Positions 44,853-53,732 of a stretch of 64,000 nucleotides of DNA are shown here, in pieces. Positions within the stretch are counted from its first letter, which is position 1. The number at the start of each line of letters is the position of its first letter. The translations under genes were made by a program, and so were the position numbers. This stretch comes from Gracilimonas halophila (GTDB lineage: Bacteria > Bacteroidota > Rhodothermia > Balneolales > Balneolaceae): contig NZ_JBHULI010000002.1 of NCBI RefSeq assembly GCF_042684365.1, forward strand, positions 283,703 through 347,702, read 5' to 3'. The notes beneath the pieces are model-generated. The model was not told the origin of the DNA. It did not search any database and saw nothing but the letters and a program-made list of their open reading frames with translations.

Positions 44853-45806
44853 ATGATAGATCAGTCAAATTTGAGCATTAATATTGAACCTTTTGAGCCG
44901 GCTTGGTGGGCCTGGAATACGCATGTTCATACCGTGGTTGCTTCGCAACTCACCAGGGTAGAGAAACCTGATCACAAACGGATCGAGATCCCAACCCCGG
45001 ATAATGATTTCCTCGAAATTGATGTTTGCAGAGTTGATACTGAGAAGCCTGTGGTTGCACTTTTTCATGGTTTGGAAGGTTCCACAGATCGGCATTATAT
45101 AGCTAATTTAATGGGAAAGCTGGAAGAAAATGGGTTCTCATCGGTAGCTTTAAATTTCCGTGGCTGCGGAAGCCGGATGAATGATCAGCGCCGATTCTAC
45201 CATTCCGGTGAAACACAGGATTATCGTACTTTCTTTCAATGGATCAACAGGGAATTTCCGGATCGGGATCTCTATGCAGTTGGCTATTCCCTGGGTGCTA
45301 ACGCACTGGTAAAGTATTTAGGTGAAGAGGGAAAGCAAAGTTTAGTGAAGCGGGCAGTAGCTGTTTCTCCGCCTTATGACCTGAAAGAAGGATCCCTCCG
45401 TATGCAGCAAGGGTTTAACCGAATCTACGAGATCCGTTTTCTGAAAACACTGGTTGAAAAACTGGAGTTAAAACGGGATAAATTTCCGGACTTGCCCAGT
45501 TTCCATGGAAACACGATCTATGATTTTGATGATCAGGTTACAGCCAGGCTTCACAATTTCAGCGGGGCCGATGATTACTATCACCAATGTTCGAGCAAGC
45601 ATTTTTATGGAGAGGTGAAAACAGATCTGTTAGTCATCCATAGCAAGGAAGACACGCTCTGTCCTATAGAATTTGCTCCGGTTTCAGTGATGCAGGATAA
45701 TCATCATATCCTAACTCATTTTACTGATGAAGGCGGACATGTTGGGTTTTTGAGTTCTGATCCGGGATGGTTGTACAGGGTGATTTTGCAATGGCTGGAA
45801 AGATGA
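44853..45806 (+). CDS. YheT-like alpha/beta-hydrolase
   Basis: A 317-residue alpha/beta hydrolase of the YheT/ABHD1-3 group. The start of the fold is PVVALFHGLEGSTDRHYIAN, the oxyanion region is NFRGCGSRMN, and the nucleophile Ser is in AVGYSLGANALVKYLGE (near 148). The acid Asp is in LLVIHSKEDTLCP and the His in DEGGHVGFL near 295. These enzymes are thought to be carboxyl- or lipid esterases. No partner is fixed by context beyond the neighbouring lipid acyltransferase. Confidence 0.9.
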   Translation: MIDQSNLSINIEPFEPAWWAWNTHVHTVVASQLTRVEKPDHKRIEIPTPDNDFLEIDVCRVDTEKPVVALFHGLEGSTDRHYIANLMGKLEENGFSSVALNFRGCGSRMNDQRRFYHSGETQDYRTFFQWINREFPDRDLYAVGYSLGANALVKYLGEEGKQSLVKRAVAVSPPYDLKEGSLRMQQGFNRIYEIRFLKTLVEKLELKRDKFPDLPSFHGNTIYDFDDQVTARLHNFSGADDYYHQCSSKHFYGEVKTDLLVIHSKEDTLCPIEFAPVSVMQDNHHILTHFTDEGGHVGFLSSDPGWLYRVILQWLER

Positions 45807-45826
45807 GAAGGGCTATACTCACAAGG

Positions 45827-45985
45827 TTGTCATTTCGAACGTAGTGTAGTGAGTAAAAACGAACGAAACGAAGCTGAGAAATCTAAAGAGGTTAAAAAGG
45901 CGCATTTTTGTATTCAACCCCACAGATTTCTCCGCTACACTCGTTCACCCTTATGGTGTTCACTCTTTCCGGTCGAAATGACAAA
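45827..45985. repeat. Imperfect long inverted repeat, TTGTCATTTCGAAC type
   Basis: The 159-bp segment begins TTGTCATTTCGAACGTAGTG and ends GGTCGAAATGACAAAG, so its ends are inverted copies. Inside, GAGAAATCTAAAGAGG and CCCCACAGATTTCTCCG form a second inverted pair. It lies in the gap between the YheT-like and DUF481 genes. A single copy is in this window; the type resembles ERIC-like elements of Bacteroidota. Confidence 0.75.
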
Positions 45986-46078
45986 GCTGGTGTATAGTTT
46001 TTATCTTTGATATCTACCTCTATTTGTTATCAAATTATCAAACATCTACTGGGAGAAAACACCTAGAAAAGCATGAAG

Positions 46079-46843
46079 TTAAAACTTAATAACTAAACCA
46101 TTACTCAGCTCATAGGTCCACTGAGGGATATCGATGATCGGGTTGGCATCATAGGAAGCCACAAAACTTATCGACAATGCTATTCTCTTGCTTAGATCCA
46201 TTTTTAGCTTTGATTCAAGAATAGAACGGGCTTCAAAAAACTGAGCGGGACGGGCCTGATAGTATCCAACCAATAAAAAAGTAGCGTCATCACTGATCTT
46301 TCCATTCAGACGGATGTTACTGGTGGTTTTTACATACTCATTTTCGATGGAAGGTTCACTTGCAAGTTGCCATTCCTCAAATTCATACATCAGTGCAGTG
46401 GAAATACTTGCCTGCCAGGAGTCTGACCGGTAAAAACGGTATTTGATACCGGCACCGCCAAGTGCACGATGATTCAACCCAAGATTGTTGTTGTACTGAT
46501 ATTGGGTAAAGAATTCCGGAGAGAGTTTTTCATTTCGTAACAAGGTTGAGCGAAGGTGTACATATCCACTGCTGATCAGGGAATTTCCATCCAGGTTCAC
46601 AAACTTCAGGCTGTTGAGAAGCATGTAAGCGTTCCGCTCTGTGAAATAGGAAAGATTGGATTCGTTGGTGAATTCGAAAACCTGCTCATTATATCGGTTC
46701 AGAGAGAGGTCGAACTCCAGCTCACCATGCCACCCGGCTGAGTCGGCATTGGCACGGACACTTTCCACATTCAAAAGCTGGGCATGAACAGGGGCGGAAA
46801 AAAGAAGGGATACAAATAGAAGGGATGGAACAAATATACGCAT
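46079..46843 (-). CDS. DUF481-domain outer-membrane protein
   Basis: A 254-residue protein with a signal peptide (about 1-21, ending PVHA), followed by alternating beta-strands with aromatic girdles (LEFDLSLNRYNEQVFEFTNE, then YVHLRSTLLRNEKLSPEFFT). It ends in YELSNGLVIKF with a C-terminal Phe, as outer-membrane barrels do. This is the DUF481 (YdiY-like) pattern. It probably forms a small barrel of unknown transport role. It diverges from the YpdA gene. Confidence 0.82.
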   Translation of the reverse strand: MRIFVPSLLFVSLLFSAPVHAQLLNVESVRANADSAGWHGELEFDLSLNRYNEQVFEFTNESNLSYFTERNAYMLLNSLKFVNLDGNSLISSGYVHLRSTLLRNEKLSPEFFTQYQYNNNLGLNHRALGGAGIKYRFYRSDSWQASISTALMYEFEEWQLASEPSIENEYVKTTSNIRLNGKISDDATFLLVGYYQARPAQFFEARSILESKLKMDLSKRIALSISFVASYDANPIIDIPQWTYELSNGLVIKF

Positions 46844-47005
46844 GTACTGAATATTAGGCGATTATTCTGGGTTTGTTGAAAGGTACAACATCAAGAATTG
46901 TTCCCAAATCGTTCGATCAGATCATTCCATATAAATACAAACGATTCGTATCTTCAGGCTGTTAATTCAACTCACTTACTCAAATTTATAACAACATAAA
47001 TTCAC

Positions 47006-47962
47006 ATGGTTATCATTATTGGTGCAGGTCCTATTGGGCTTGCCACCGGAATTGCCCTTCAAGAGAAAAACATACCCTTTAAAATTATTGAACGCGGTTG
47101 TTTGGTGAATTCACTCTTTCACTATCCCACCAACATGACCTTCTTTTCAACCTCAGATAAACTCGAGATCGGCAATATTCCCTTTATTTCACACGGCCCT
47201 AAACCTACCCGAGCTGAGGCACTGGAGTATTATCGTCGTGTGGCAGAACACTATAAGCTACCGATCAATTTATATGAAACAGTTGATACGGTTACAGGGG
47301 AAGATGGCAACTTTACTGTGAAAACAGATAAGGATACCTACAAAGCCGAGAAAGTGATCGTGGCTTCCGGATTTTATGGGAAACCGAATATGATGGGAGT
47401 TCCGGGTGAGGACCTTCCAAAAGTGAAGCATTATTATGATGAACCTCATCCATATGCATGGCAAAAAGTGCTGGTGATAGGCGGCGGTAACTCAGGTGTG
47501 GATGTAGCGCTCGAATGCTGGAGAGGCGGAGCCGAAGTAACGATGTTGCTAAAATATGATACCATCAAGCCGACGGTAAAATACTGGGTGAAACCGGATA
47601 TTGAGAATCGGATCAAAAACGGAGAGATCCCCGCGTATTTCAACTCAGAAGTGAAGGAGATCCGCGAGAAGGAAGTGGTCATTAAAACCCCGGATGGAGA
47701 AGTGACGATAGAAAATGACTTTGTGCTCGCCATGACCGGTTACCACCCCAATTATGAGCTTATGGAGAGCCTGAATATTGAACTTACCGAAGATGAAAAA
47801 TGCATGCCCATATATGATGAAGATAGCCTGGAGACTCAACGCAAAGGCATGTACGTAGCCGGAGTGGTTTGTGGAGGAATGGATACCAGCAGCCTGTTCA
47901 TAGAAAATTCCCGCATCCATGCCGAGCAGATAGCAACTCATGTTGAGAAGAATTTGGGATAA
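47006..47962 (+). CDS. ypdA: YpdA-family (bacillithiol-disulfide-reductase-like) flavoprotein
   Basis: A 318-residue FAD/NAD(P) oxidoreductase. The FAD dinucleotide motif is VIIIGAGPIGLATGIALQEK at the start, and the NADPH motif is VLVIGGGNSGVDVALECW (near 155). The FAD-binding end is GMYVAGVVCGG. There is no redox CxxC, as expected for YpdA (Bdr), which recycles oxidised bacillithiol. Bacillithiol synthesis genes are not in this window, so use of that thiol is inferred from the family. It stands alone downstream of a 150-bp divergent region. Confidence 0.9.
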   Translation: MVIIIGAGPIGLATGIALQEKNIPFKIIERGCLVNSLFHYPTNMTFFSTSDKLEIGNIPFISHGPKPTRAEALEYYRRVAEHYKLPINLYETVDTVTGEDGNFTVKTDKDTYKAEKVIVASGFYGKPNMMGVPGEDLPKVKHYYDEPHPYAWQKVLVIGGGNSGVDVALECWRGGAEVTMLLKYDTIKPTVKYWVKPDIENRIKNGEIPAYFNSEVKEIREKEVVIKTPDGEVTIENDFVLAMTGYHPNYELMESLNIELTEDEKCMPIYDEDSLETQRKGMYVAGVVCGGMDTSSLFIENSRIHAEQIATHVEKNLG

Positions 47963-48036
47963 TGCGTTAATTTTAAATGTTAAGTGTTAAATGGTAGCTG
48001 TTCATTTAACACTTAACATTTACTTATCTAATCCCC

Positions 48037-48160
48037 AAGTCGTCATCCTGAGCGAAGCGAAGGACCTTGCCTATAGTGGAGCAAGAGATGATCGATATTC
48101 TGTTCGAAATTATTAGTCTTAAATAGGCAGGATTCTTCGGGAGTACCCACAGAATGACTT
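48037..48160. repeat. AAGTCGTCATCCTG-ended inverted repeat, variant of the 154-bp family
   Basis: This 124-bp unit starts AAGTCGTCATCCTGAGCGAA and ends CAGAATGACTT. The inner parts AAGGACCTTGCCTAT and ATAGGCAGGATTCTT are also inverted. Its first 23 bases equal the start of the 154-bp family at 51168, 53405 and elsewhere, but the rest diverges, so it is a related type, not a copy. Confidence 0.65.
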
Positions 48161-48199
48161 GTGGTGGGCTGTAAGTAGTTTTTATATTTTGTTGACTGA

Positions 48200-48400
48200 C
48201 ACCCTCCGCCTCCCTCAAGGGAGGACTCTCCGAATATTGAACAGAGGAATATTCGATATTGAATGCAGAAGTGATCAACACACTTCGATATTCAGTGTTC
48301 TCGTCCTCAATATTCGATATTCTGCAGTCTCCCCTTGAGGGCAGATCAATCAATTCAGTTGTTCCTGAATTGATTTCGTGGGGTGTGGTAGCCAAGGCCT
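48200..48400. repeat. Mosaic of two dispersed elements
   Basis: First comes a GAATATTGAACAGAGGAATA-type unit with internal short inversions (48231-48310), shared with 51092-51150. Then the CTCCCCTTGAGGG unit (48327-48400), shared with 43864-43945. Together with the 48037-48160 unit they fill the 513-bp gap between ypdA and the TonB gene. No open frame of note is present. Confidence 0.65.
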
Positions 48401-48407
48401 CCCAAAA

Positions 48408-48438
48408 CAAAAAAAGGCGCTTCAAAGAAGCGCCTTTT
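48408..48438 (-). terminator. Intrinsic terminator for the TonB-receptor gene
   Basis: On the minus strand the 12-bp stem AAAAGGCGCTTC / GAAGCGCCTTTT (48427-48438 with 48412-48423) has a 3-nt loop and then a run of T. It is 37 bp after the TonB-receptor stop. Confidence 0.9.
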
Positions 48439-48475
48439 AAATCAGCGAAATCAGTGCAATCACAAAAATCTGTGA

Positions 48476-50923
48476 TCAAAAAGACCAAGTAAGCTGAAAC
48501 AGGAAATTAGTCCCGGCCTGTGGATAGTAATAATTGAAGTTCACCGGCTCCCCTGCTTGTAACCAGCCGAAGGTATAACCGTTGGTCTCATACTCGTGGT
48601 CGAAGATGTTATTCACCTGCAATGTTGCTGTGATTCCCTTCAGCAGATCGATCCCATCCAGTGCATAACTCAACCTGAGATCATTCACAAAATACGGATC
48701 GATGGAACGGCTTTCGGTTTGGGTGTTATCCAGGTACTGACGTGATACATACTTACTGATCAGCTCTGCATTCAACCCACCGGACTGATATCCAATGATC
48801 CCGTTACCGATCACCGAAGGAGAAAAGGCAATATCGGTATCCTCGTACACTGTTTCCTGCTGACCAAGATAGTTGAAGCTGGCATCATACTGATCAGTGA
48901 ACTGCGTGTATTCGGTGATCTTGTTCTGGCTGAAGGTTGCATTCGCTGACACACTAAGGTTCTGCGAAAGACTCACACCGGCCTGAAGCTCGAGTCCAAC
49001 CCGATAACTTTCATCGACATTTTCACGAACGATCTCACCCACATCATTGATCGCTCCGGTAGGAACCAGCTGATCGCGATAGTACATGCCGTACACATTA
49101 GCGCCCACATAATAACGGCTGAAATCACCACGATACCCGGCTTCAACATTGTATAATCTCTCGGGATCAGGACGGCTTTCGGGCGATGAATCCACATACT
49201 CATCACGGGTAGGCTCCTTGTTACCGATCGCGAAAGAAGCATAAATGCGTTGCTGCTCCGGAAGCTGGTATACAAAGCCAAACTTGGGATTAAAGAACAG
49301 CAGATCATCGGTTTGCTGAAGAGCTACGAGACTGTCTCTCACGGTACTTCCCGCGCTGCGAACAAAGCCGTTCCCGAGAAATTCGTAATCAACTCCCCGC
49401 ACCTGCAGATCCACATAAGAATTCAGGTTTTCCGTGAGCTGATACTGAATTTTTCCATAGAGATTGTAGTCCTTTTTGATACCATCATTATCATAATAAC
49501 GGTCTTCGTTTTCACTGTCCCCTGCATAACGAGCCCAGATCACCTCTCCGAAATGAGCTCCGTCATAATAATTGTACCCACCGCCTAATGTTACATTCCA
49601 GGTATCATTCGGGGTGAATTTCGTGGAGAAGATAGTGCCGTAGAAATCATTGTCGAGCCAGCGGCGACGGACGAGATCTGTTTCAGAAGGAGTAGATGGA
49701 AGGATCGGTTCAATGTCATAATCGGCCAGGTCTTCATCAGCTTTATATTCCTCATAATATCCAAATCCTTTGGTATAGAAAGCGGATATGTTAGCATTCC
49801 ATTGCTCGGTGAGCTGATAAGAATAATGCAGCTGATAATAGTTCTGCTGGTAGTTATCGACCTGATCTTCATAGGGCTCACCAAGTTTTTCTGTTCCGGC
49901 CTCGTTGAAGGTGCGGTTATCCTCAAGTATGCTTTCTTCAATGCCATACCAGGCCTGATAGGTACGTTCTCGTCCTGAAAAGACATCCGCTCTCAGCAGG
50001 CTGCGTTCTCCGTGTCGGGCAGCCGAAAGGAAATAGGAATCCAGGTCAGAACTTGCCCGATCGATGAATCCATCAGAATCGATCTTGGAAAGGCGGCCTT
50101 CGAATTGCCATCCATTTTCCATCAGACCTGAGCCTAACTTCACGTTATATTTTTGCGTGTTGAAGGAGCCAACTCCGGTATTGATCTCCCCAAACGGCTC
50201 CACCCGGGAAGAACTGGTTTGAAGATTGATGGTGCCTCCAAAAGCAGCAGCTCCGTTCGTGGATGTTCCCACTCCGCGCTGTATCTGAATATTCTCGGTA
50301 GATGATGACAGGTCCGGCAGGTTCACCCAAAACACAGCATGTGATTCAGCATCATTGACAGGAATTCCGTTGATCGTCACGTTGATGCGAGCCGGGTCAA
50401 CCCCACGGATGCGAATACCGGTGTAACCGATGCCTGCACCTGCGTCAGAAGTAGTAGTAACCGATGGCGTGCTTTGCAGCAAGTAGGGCACATCTTGTCC
50501 CAGATTCCGCCGGTCGATCTCCTCTCGCTCTATGTTGGTATAGGTGATGGGGGACGTCTCGTCGGCACGGGTGGCGCTTACGAAAACATCATCCCCGATG
50601 TAGGTTTCCGGAAACATAAAGAGTTCACCCGTTTTATTAGGGACGGTTAGATCGACTTCAAGATCTTTATATCCGAGATAGGTGATGAGCAAAGCTCGTT
50701 GTCCGTTTTCGGAAAGACGGATCTCGAATGAGCCGTCATCTTCAGTAACAACCCCGCGGGAAGTGCCCATTTGTCGGACGGCTGCCCCGACCAGCGGTTG
50801 TTTGGATTGAGCATCAAGTACGGTACCGGAGATGGTCTGCGCCTGAATTTCGGTAGTGAAGAGTAGTGGTAGTGTGAATAGAAAAGCCGCTAAAAACGAC
50901 TTTTTAAGTAAAGAATTAAACAT
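48476..50923 (-). CDS. TonB-dependent outer-membrane receptor, probably for thiamine or a precursor
   Basis: An 815-residue receptor. A signal peptide (about 1-29, ending EIQAQ) is followed by a carboxypeptidase-regulatory-like domain (SGTVLDAQSKQPLVGAAVRQ), a plug domain (about 100-220, NLGQDVPYLLQSTPSV, then GYTGIRIRGVDPARINVTIN) and a barrel ending FLFQLTWSF. The start is ATG 50923, because GGAGG stands 5 bases before it; an ATG four codons earlier overlaps that site. A TPP riboswitch lies 64 bp upstream, so thiamine or a precursor is the likely ligand. Energy would come from TonB-ExbBD, not in view. Specificity is inferred from the riboswitch. Confidence 0.92.
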   Translation of the reverse strand: MFNSLLKKSFLAAFLFTLPLLFTTEIQAQTISGTVLDAQSKQPLVGAAVRQMGTSRGVVTEDDGSFEIRLSENGQRALLITYLGYKDLEVDLTVPNKTGELFMFPETYIGDDVFVSATRADETSPITYTNIEREEIDRRNLGQDVPYLLQSTPSVTTTSDAGAGIGYTGIRIRGVDPARINVTINGIPVNDAESHAVFWVNLPDLSSSTENIQIQRGVGTSTNGAAAFGGTINLQTSSSRVEPFGEINTGVGSFNTQKYNVKLGSGLMENGWQFEGRLSKIDSDGFIDRASSDLDSYFLSAARHGERSLLRADVFSGRERTYQAWYGIEESILEDNRTFNEAGTEKLGEPYEDQVDNYQQNYYQLHYSYQLTEQWNANISAFYTKGFGYYEEYKADEDLADYDIEPILPSTPSETDLVRRRWLDNDFYGTIFSTKFTPNDTWNVTLGGGYNYYDGAHFGEVIWARYAGDSENEDRYYDNDGIKKDYNLYGKIQYQLTENLNSYVDLQVRGVDYEFLGNGFVRSAGSTVRDSLVALQQTDDLLFFNPKFGFVYQLPEQQRIYASFAIGNKEPTRDEYVDSSPESRPDPERLYNVEAGYRGDFSRYYVGANVYGMYYRDQLVPTGAINDVGEIVRENVDESYRVGLELQAGVSLSQNLSVSANATFSQNKITEYTQFTDQYDASFNYLGQQETVYEDTDIAFSPSVIGNGIIGYQSGGLNAELISKYVSRQYLDNTQTESRSIDPYFVNDLRLSYALDGIDLLKGITATLQVNNIFDHEYETNGYTFGWLQAGEPVNFNYYYPQAGTNFLFQLTWSF

Positions 50924-50984
50924 GAATTCCTCCATTTGAAACTTAGATTAATGGAGGAGGTTAACTTGCGTAACTGTGCGGTAA

Positions 50985-51065
50985 ACAGGTTTCCCTACGC
51001 CGGTATTATCCGGTTCAGGTATCAGGGTGTAATCTCAGCCCGCTATGCAAGCACCCCCAACCTTG
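50985..51065 (-). promoter_or_regulatory. TPP riboswitch (THI element)
   Basis: On the minus strand the leader reads GGGGGTGCTTGCATAGCGGG, then CTGAGATTACACCCTGATAC and CTGAACCGGATAATACCGGC, ending GTAGGGAAACCT. This contains the conserved blocks CTGAGA, ACACCC, ACCTGAACCGGATAATACC and GTAGGGAA. Stem P1 is AGGTT (51059-51063) with AACCT (50987-50991). P3 is short. It lies just before the TonB gene. A TTG-N20-TATCTTG promoter-like pair (51105-51107 and 51078-51084) sits upstream. Thiamine pyrophosphate would be expected to repress expression. The short 64-bp link to the start favours control of translation by hiding GGAGG, though termination is not excluded. Confidence 0.93.
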
Positions 51066-51091
51066 GTTGTGAGCTGACAAGATAAGAGGCT

Positions 51092-51150
51092 TAGGAATAT
51101 CGAACAAGGAACATTCAACATTGAATGCAGAAGTTTAACGACACACTTCA
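51092..51150. repeat. GAATATTGAAC-type dispersed element, second copy
   Basis: GGAATATCGAACAAGGAACA then TTCAACATTGAATGCAGAAG and ACACACTTC match the unit at 48231-48310 with small changes. It overlaps the likely promoter region of the TPP-riboswitch leader. Confidence 0.6.
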
Positions 51151-51167
51151 AAAATCGCCCCCCAAAA

Positions 51168-51321
51168 GTCGTCATCCTGAGCGAACAGGGGTTGAATGTA
51201 GGGTTGGGAGGTTTGCCGCGAAGGATATCAATGGTTGATCTGGCAGGTAGCTTAACCTTTGAGATCCCTCGTGGTCAATAGCATTGTCCCTGTCTGCTTG
51301 GTACGCACTCGGGATGACGAC
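51168..51321. repeat. 154-bp inverted-ended repeat, copy A
   Basis: Starts GTCGTCATCCTGAG and ends CTCGGGATGACGAC, a 14-bp terminal inverted repeat with one mismatch. The inside GGATATCAATGGTTG and AACCTTTGAGATCC form an inner stem. Belongs to the ATCAA(T/A)GGTTGA subfamily with copies E and F. It is followed without a gap by the 160-bp element. Confidence 0.85.
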
Positions 51322-51495
51322 GGAGGTTGTAGAACTACTCCCAACTTCAAAAATCCATTATTGAAAACTACCCGCCGGGAATCCATCTTTCCGCTTAATA
51401 GCGGGGTGATGGATGGCTTTGGGTTCCTGTTTCGCAACCCGGTCCAACGTACATCACAGTTCAACCACACCTTAGCGGTCATCCGCCCAATCTCC
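51322..51495. repeat. About 160-bp CCGGGAATCC element, copy 1
   Basis: GGAGGTTGTAGAACTACTCC, then ACCCGCCGGGAATCCATCTT and GCGGGGTGATGGATGGCTTT mark this unit. It recurs at 53559-53730 and 54850-55010. The pieces ATCCATCTTTCCGC and GCGGGGTGATGGAT are inverted, so it can fold. The 5' third of the 3' half is more worn than in the other copies. Confidence 0.75.
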
Positions 51496-51648
51496 CGGAA
51501 CGAACACCCGAATATGATTAGCTGGTATCTGGCTGGAAATCCTTTGATTCGAAATTACCTTTGCTATTTTTATCTAAGTTAGATAGATATATTTGAACGC
51601 CTGTTATCTTAAATCAAACAAATTGACCTCAAAAGCTAAACTTAAAAA

Positions 51649-53283
51649 ATGAACTCAAAATTTAGCTGGCAAAACAAGATCCTGATATTCTTAGTAGGAG
51701 TTATAGCGATCATCCTGATCTATGCCAAGATCTTCATGTGGGGAATGGGCTATTTTGAAGGGCAACAGGTTACCTTGGCCCAATCCATTCAGGTGGTCGT
51801 GGAATCGTTGACGACAAGCGGGTACGGCGGCTTTGCTCCCTGGGAAAGTGATTTCATGAATTATTTTATCTTATGGATGAACTTCACCGGACTTGCCCTG
51901 CTTTTCATTGCCTTTCCGGTCTTTTTCATTCCTTCACTTAAAAATGTGATGAGCAGAGATATCCCGCGAAAGATCAATAAGCAAGATCATGTGATCATCT
52001 GCGATTATTCCTCATACACCGAAGCACTGATCGAGGAGCTGAATTCAAGAAATAAGGATTATGTGATCATTGAGGATGAGGAGGAAAAGGCCAAAGGGTT
52101 GATGGAAACAGGATTCAATGTGATGCTGGGTGATCCGGAACAAAAAGAGATCCTGGAAGCCGCCTGTATTGATAAGGCGACAGCGGTGGTCATTCATACT
52201 GATATCTACAAAAACATCAGTACAATTTTTACAGTCAAGAATATCGAGACAAACGCTAAGGTTATTGCAATCCTGAGAGATGAGAACATGAAGGTGTATT
52301 ACGACCTGGCCGGGGCTGATATCACTATTGCGCCACGACAATTGGTGGGAAAAACACTTGCTGAACAAATTCCGGCTGTTTCAATAAACGACAGTGTGGA
52401 AATTGACAATAATCTGGAGATCGTTGAGATCGATATACAGGATGGAAGTGAACTTTGTGATCAGGTGATCGGTAAAACGGATCTTCTGAAACAGTATAAT
52501 ATCAACATTATTGGGGCTTGGGTGAAAGGTGAATTTCAAAGTCCGGTGCATATAGATCTTGAATTGAGTTCCAATACCCGGCTTCTTGTGGCAGGCTTTT
52601 CCGAAGAGCTTGAGAACCTTACCAAAAAAGCGGTAGCCAAAACAAGAGATTTTACCCGCAATGAGGTTCTGATCCTGGGATATGGACAATCCGGGCAGGC
52701 CGTGGCAGAAGTACTTAGAAATACGAGTGTATCGGTCAAGGTCGTAGATATTGAGGACAAAGAAGGAGTAGATATCATTGGTGATGTGCGTGAACCTAAA
52801 GTACTCAGTGAATTGGGAGTAGAAGATGCTTCGGCTATCATTATCACGATCAGGGATGATACTGCTGCTTTGTTCGCCACACTTATGTCGCGAAATAAAA
52901 ACCGCCAGGCTAATATCATTGTGAGGGCGAATGATAAAGGTGATGTTCAAAAGCTCTATCAGGCAGGAGCCGACTATGTACAGTCGCTGGCTACGGTAAG
53001 CGGTCGGATGCTGGCTTCCTGTATTTTCGAGGATGAGACCTCCATAGCTGCAAACAAGCAGATCAACTTGATACAGCTTCCGGTGGGTTCATTGGCAGGG
53101 AAAACCCTTGCTGGAGCCGACGTACGTGCCCAAACCGGATGTACAATATTGGTGGTGATCAGGGGTGATGAAAGATTCCCAAAGGTAGATCCAAATGACT
53201 TTGTGTTCCGGGATGGCGATGAGGTGATCCTTGCCGGTACCGACGAAAGCACACAGGAGTTTGAAAGACGGTATCTGAATTAG
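51649..53283 (+). CDS. Two-helix potassium channel with two RCK domains
   Basis: A 544-residue channel. Helix 1 is about 11-31, a pore loop follows, and helix 2 is about 68-95. Two TrkA-N (RCK) modules follow, starting at HVIICDYSSYTEALIEELNS (about 113) and NEVLILGYGQSGQAVAEVL (about 340), each with a TrkA-C domain (around 235-320 and 465-540). The selectivity filter reads TTSGYGG (56-61) where TVGYGD is usual. RCK rings gate channels by binding ions or nucleotides, as in MthK. K+ selectivity and the unusual filter are not confirmed. The gene stands alone between two repeat blocks. Confidence 0.87.
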   Translation: MNSKFSWQNKILIFLVGVIAIILIYAKIFMWGMGYFEGQQVTLAQSIQVVVESLTTSGYGGFAPWESDFMNYFILWMNFTGLALLFIAFPVFFIPSLKNVMSRDIPRKINKQDHVIICDYSSYTEALIEELNSRNKDYVIIEDEEEKAKGLMETGFNVMLGDPEQKEILEAACIDKATAVVIHTDIYKNISTIFTVKNIETNAKVIAILRDENMKVYYDLAGADITIAPRQLVGKTLAEQIPAVSINDSVEIDNNLEIVEIDIQDGSELCDQVIGKTDLLKQYNINIIGAWVKGEFQSPVHIDLELSSNTRLLVAGFSEELENLTKKAVAKTRDFTRNEVLILGYGQSGQAVAEVLRNTSVSVKVVDIEDKEGVDIIGDVREPKVLSELGVEDASAIIITIRDDTAALFATLMSRNKNRQANIIVRANDKGDVQKLYQAGADYVQSLATVSGRMLASCIFEDETSIAANKQINLIQLPVGSLAGKTLAGADVRAQTGCTILVVIRGDERFPKVDPNDFVFRDGDEVILAGTDESTQEFERRYLN

Positions 53284-53404
53284 GTGTGGCAATTTTGCCC
53301 CAAATTAGAAGCGTCGTTAAAAACTTTCACACGTGTTTTCGAAAGCTATTTCATTTTAAAAATTGCACCTCACCGTTCGCTGAGTGCAGATCACTTCCCC
53401 ATTA

Positions 53405-53558
53405 GTCGTCATCCTGAGCGAAGCGGGGATGAATGTAGGTTTGGGGAGTATACCGCGAAGGATCTCAGTGTATGCTCTGGCAGGTAGTTTGAATCTTAAG
53501 ATCCCTCGTGTTCACCGGTATTACCCCTGGCCAACGGGTACGCACACGGGATGACGAC
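53405..53558. repeat. 154-bp inverted-ended repeat, copy B
   Basis: The same 154-bp length and GTCGTCATCCTGAG start as copy A; it ends ACACGGGATGACGAC. The inside has GGATCTCAGTGTATGCTCTG, the second subfamily with copies C and D. The 160-bp element follows directly, as in copy A. Confidence 0.85.
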
Positions 53559-53730
53559 GGAGGTTGTAGAACAACTCCCAACTTCAAAAATCCATTATTG
53601 AAAATTACCCGCCGGGAATCCATCTTTCCGCTGAATAGCGGGGTGATGGATGGATTTGGGTTCCTGTTTCGAAATTCGATCCATCAGTTTAACCATGCCT
53701 CAGCGACCATCTGCCAAATCTGTGTCATCT
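53559..53730. repeat. About 160-bp CCGGGAATCC element, copy 2
   Basis: Near-identical to the 51322-51495 and 54850-55010 units: ATCCATTATTGAAAATTACC, then CGCCGGGAATCCATC, then GATGGATTTGGGTTCCTG. It runs on into a GTTCCATTCGTTAGTCC end that also begins the tandem unit at 53733. Confidence 0.75.
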
Positions 53731-53732
53731 GC

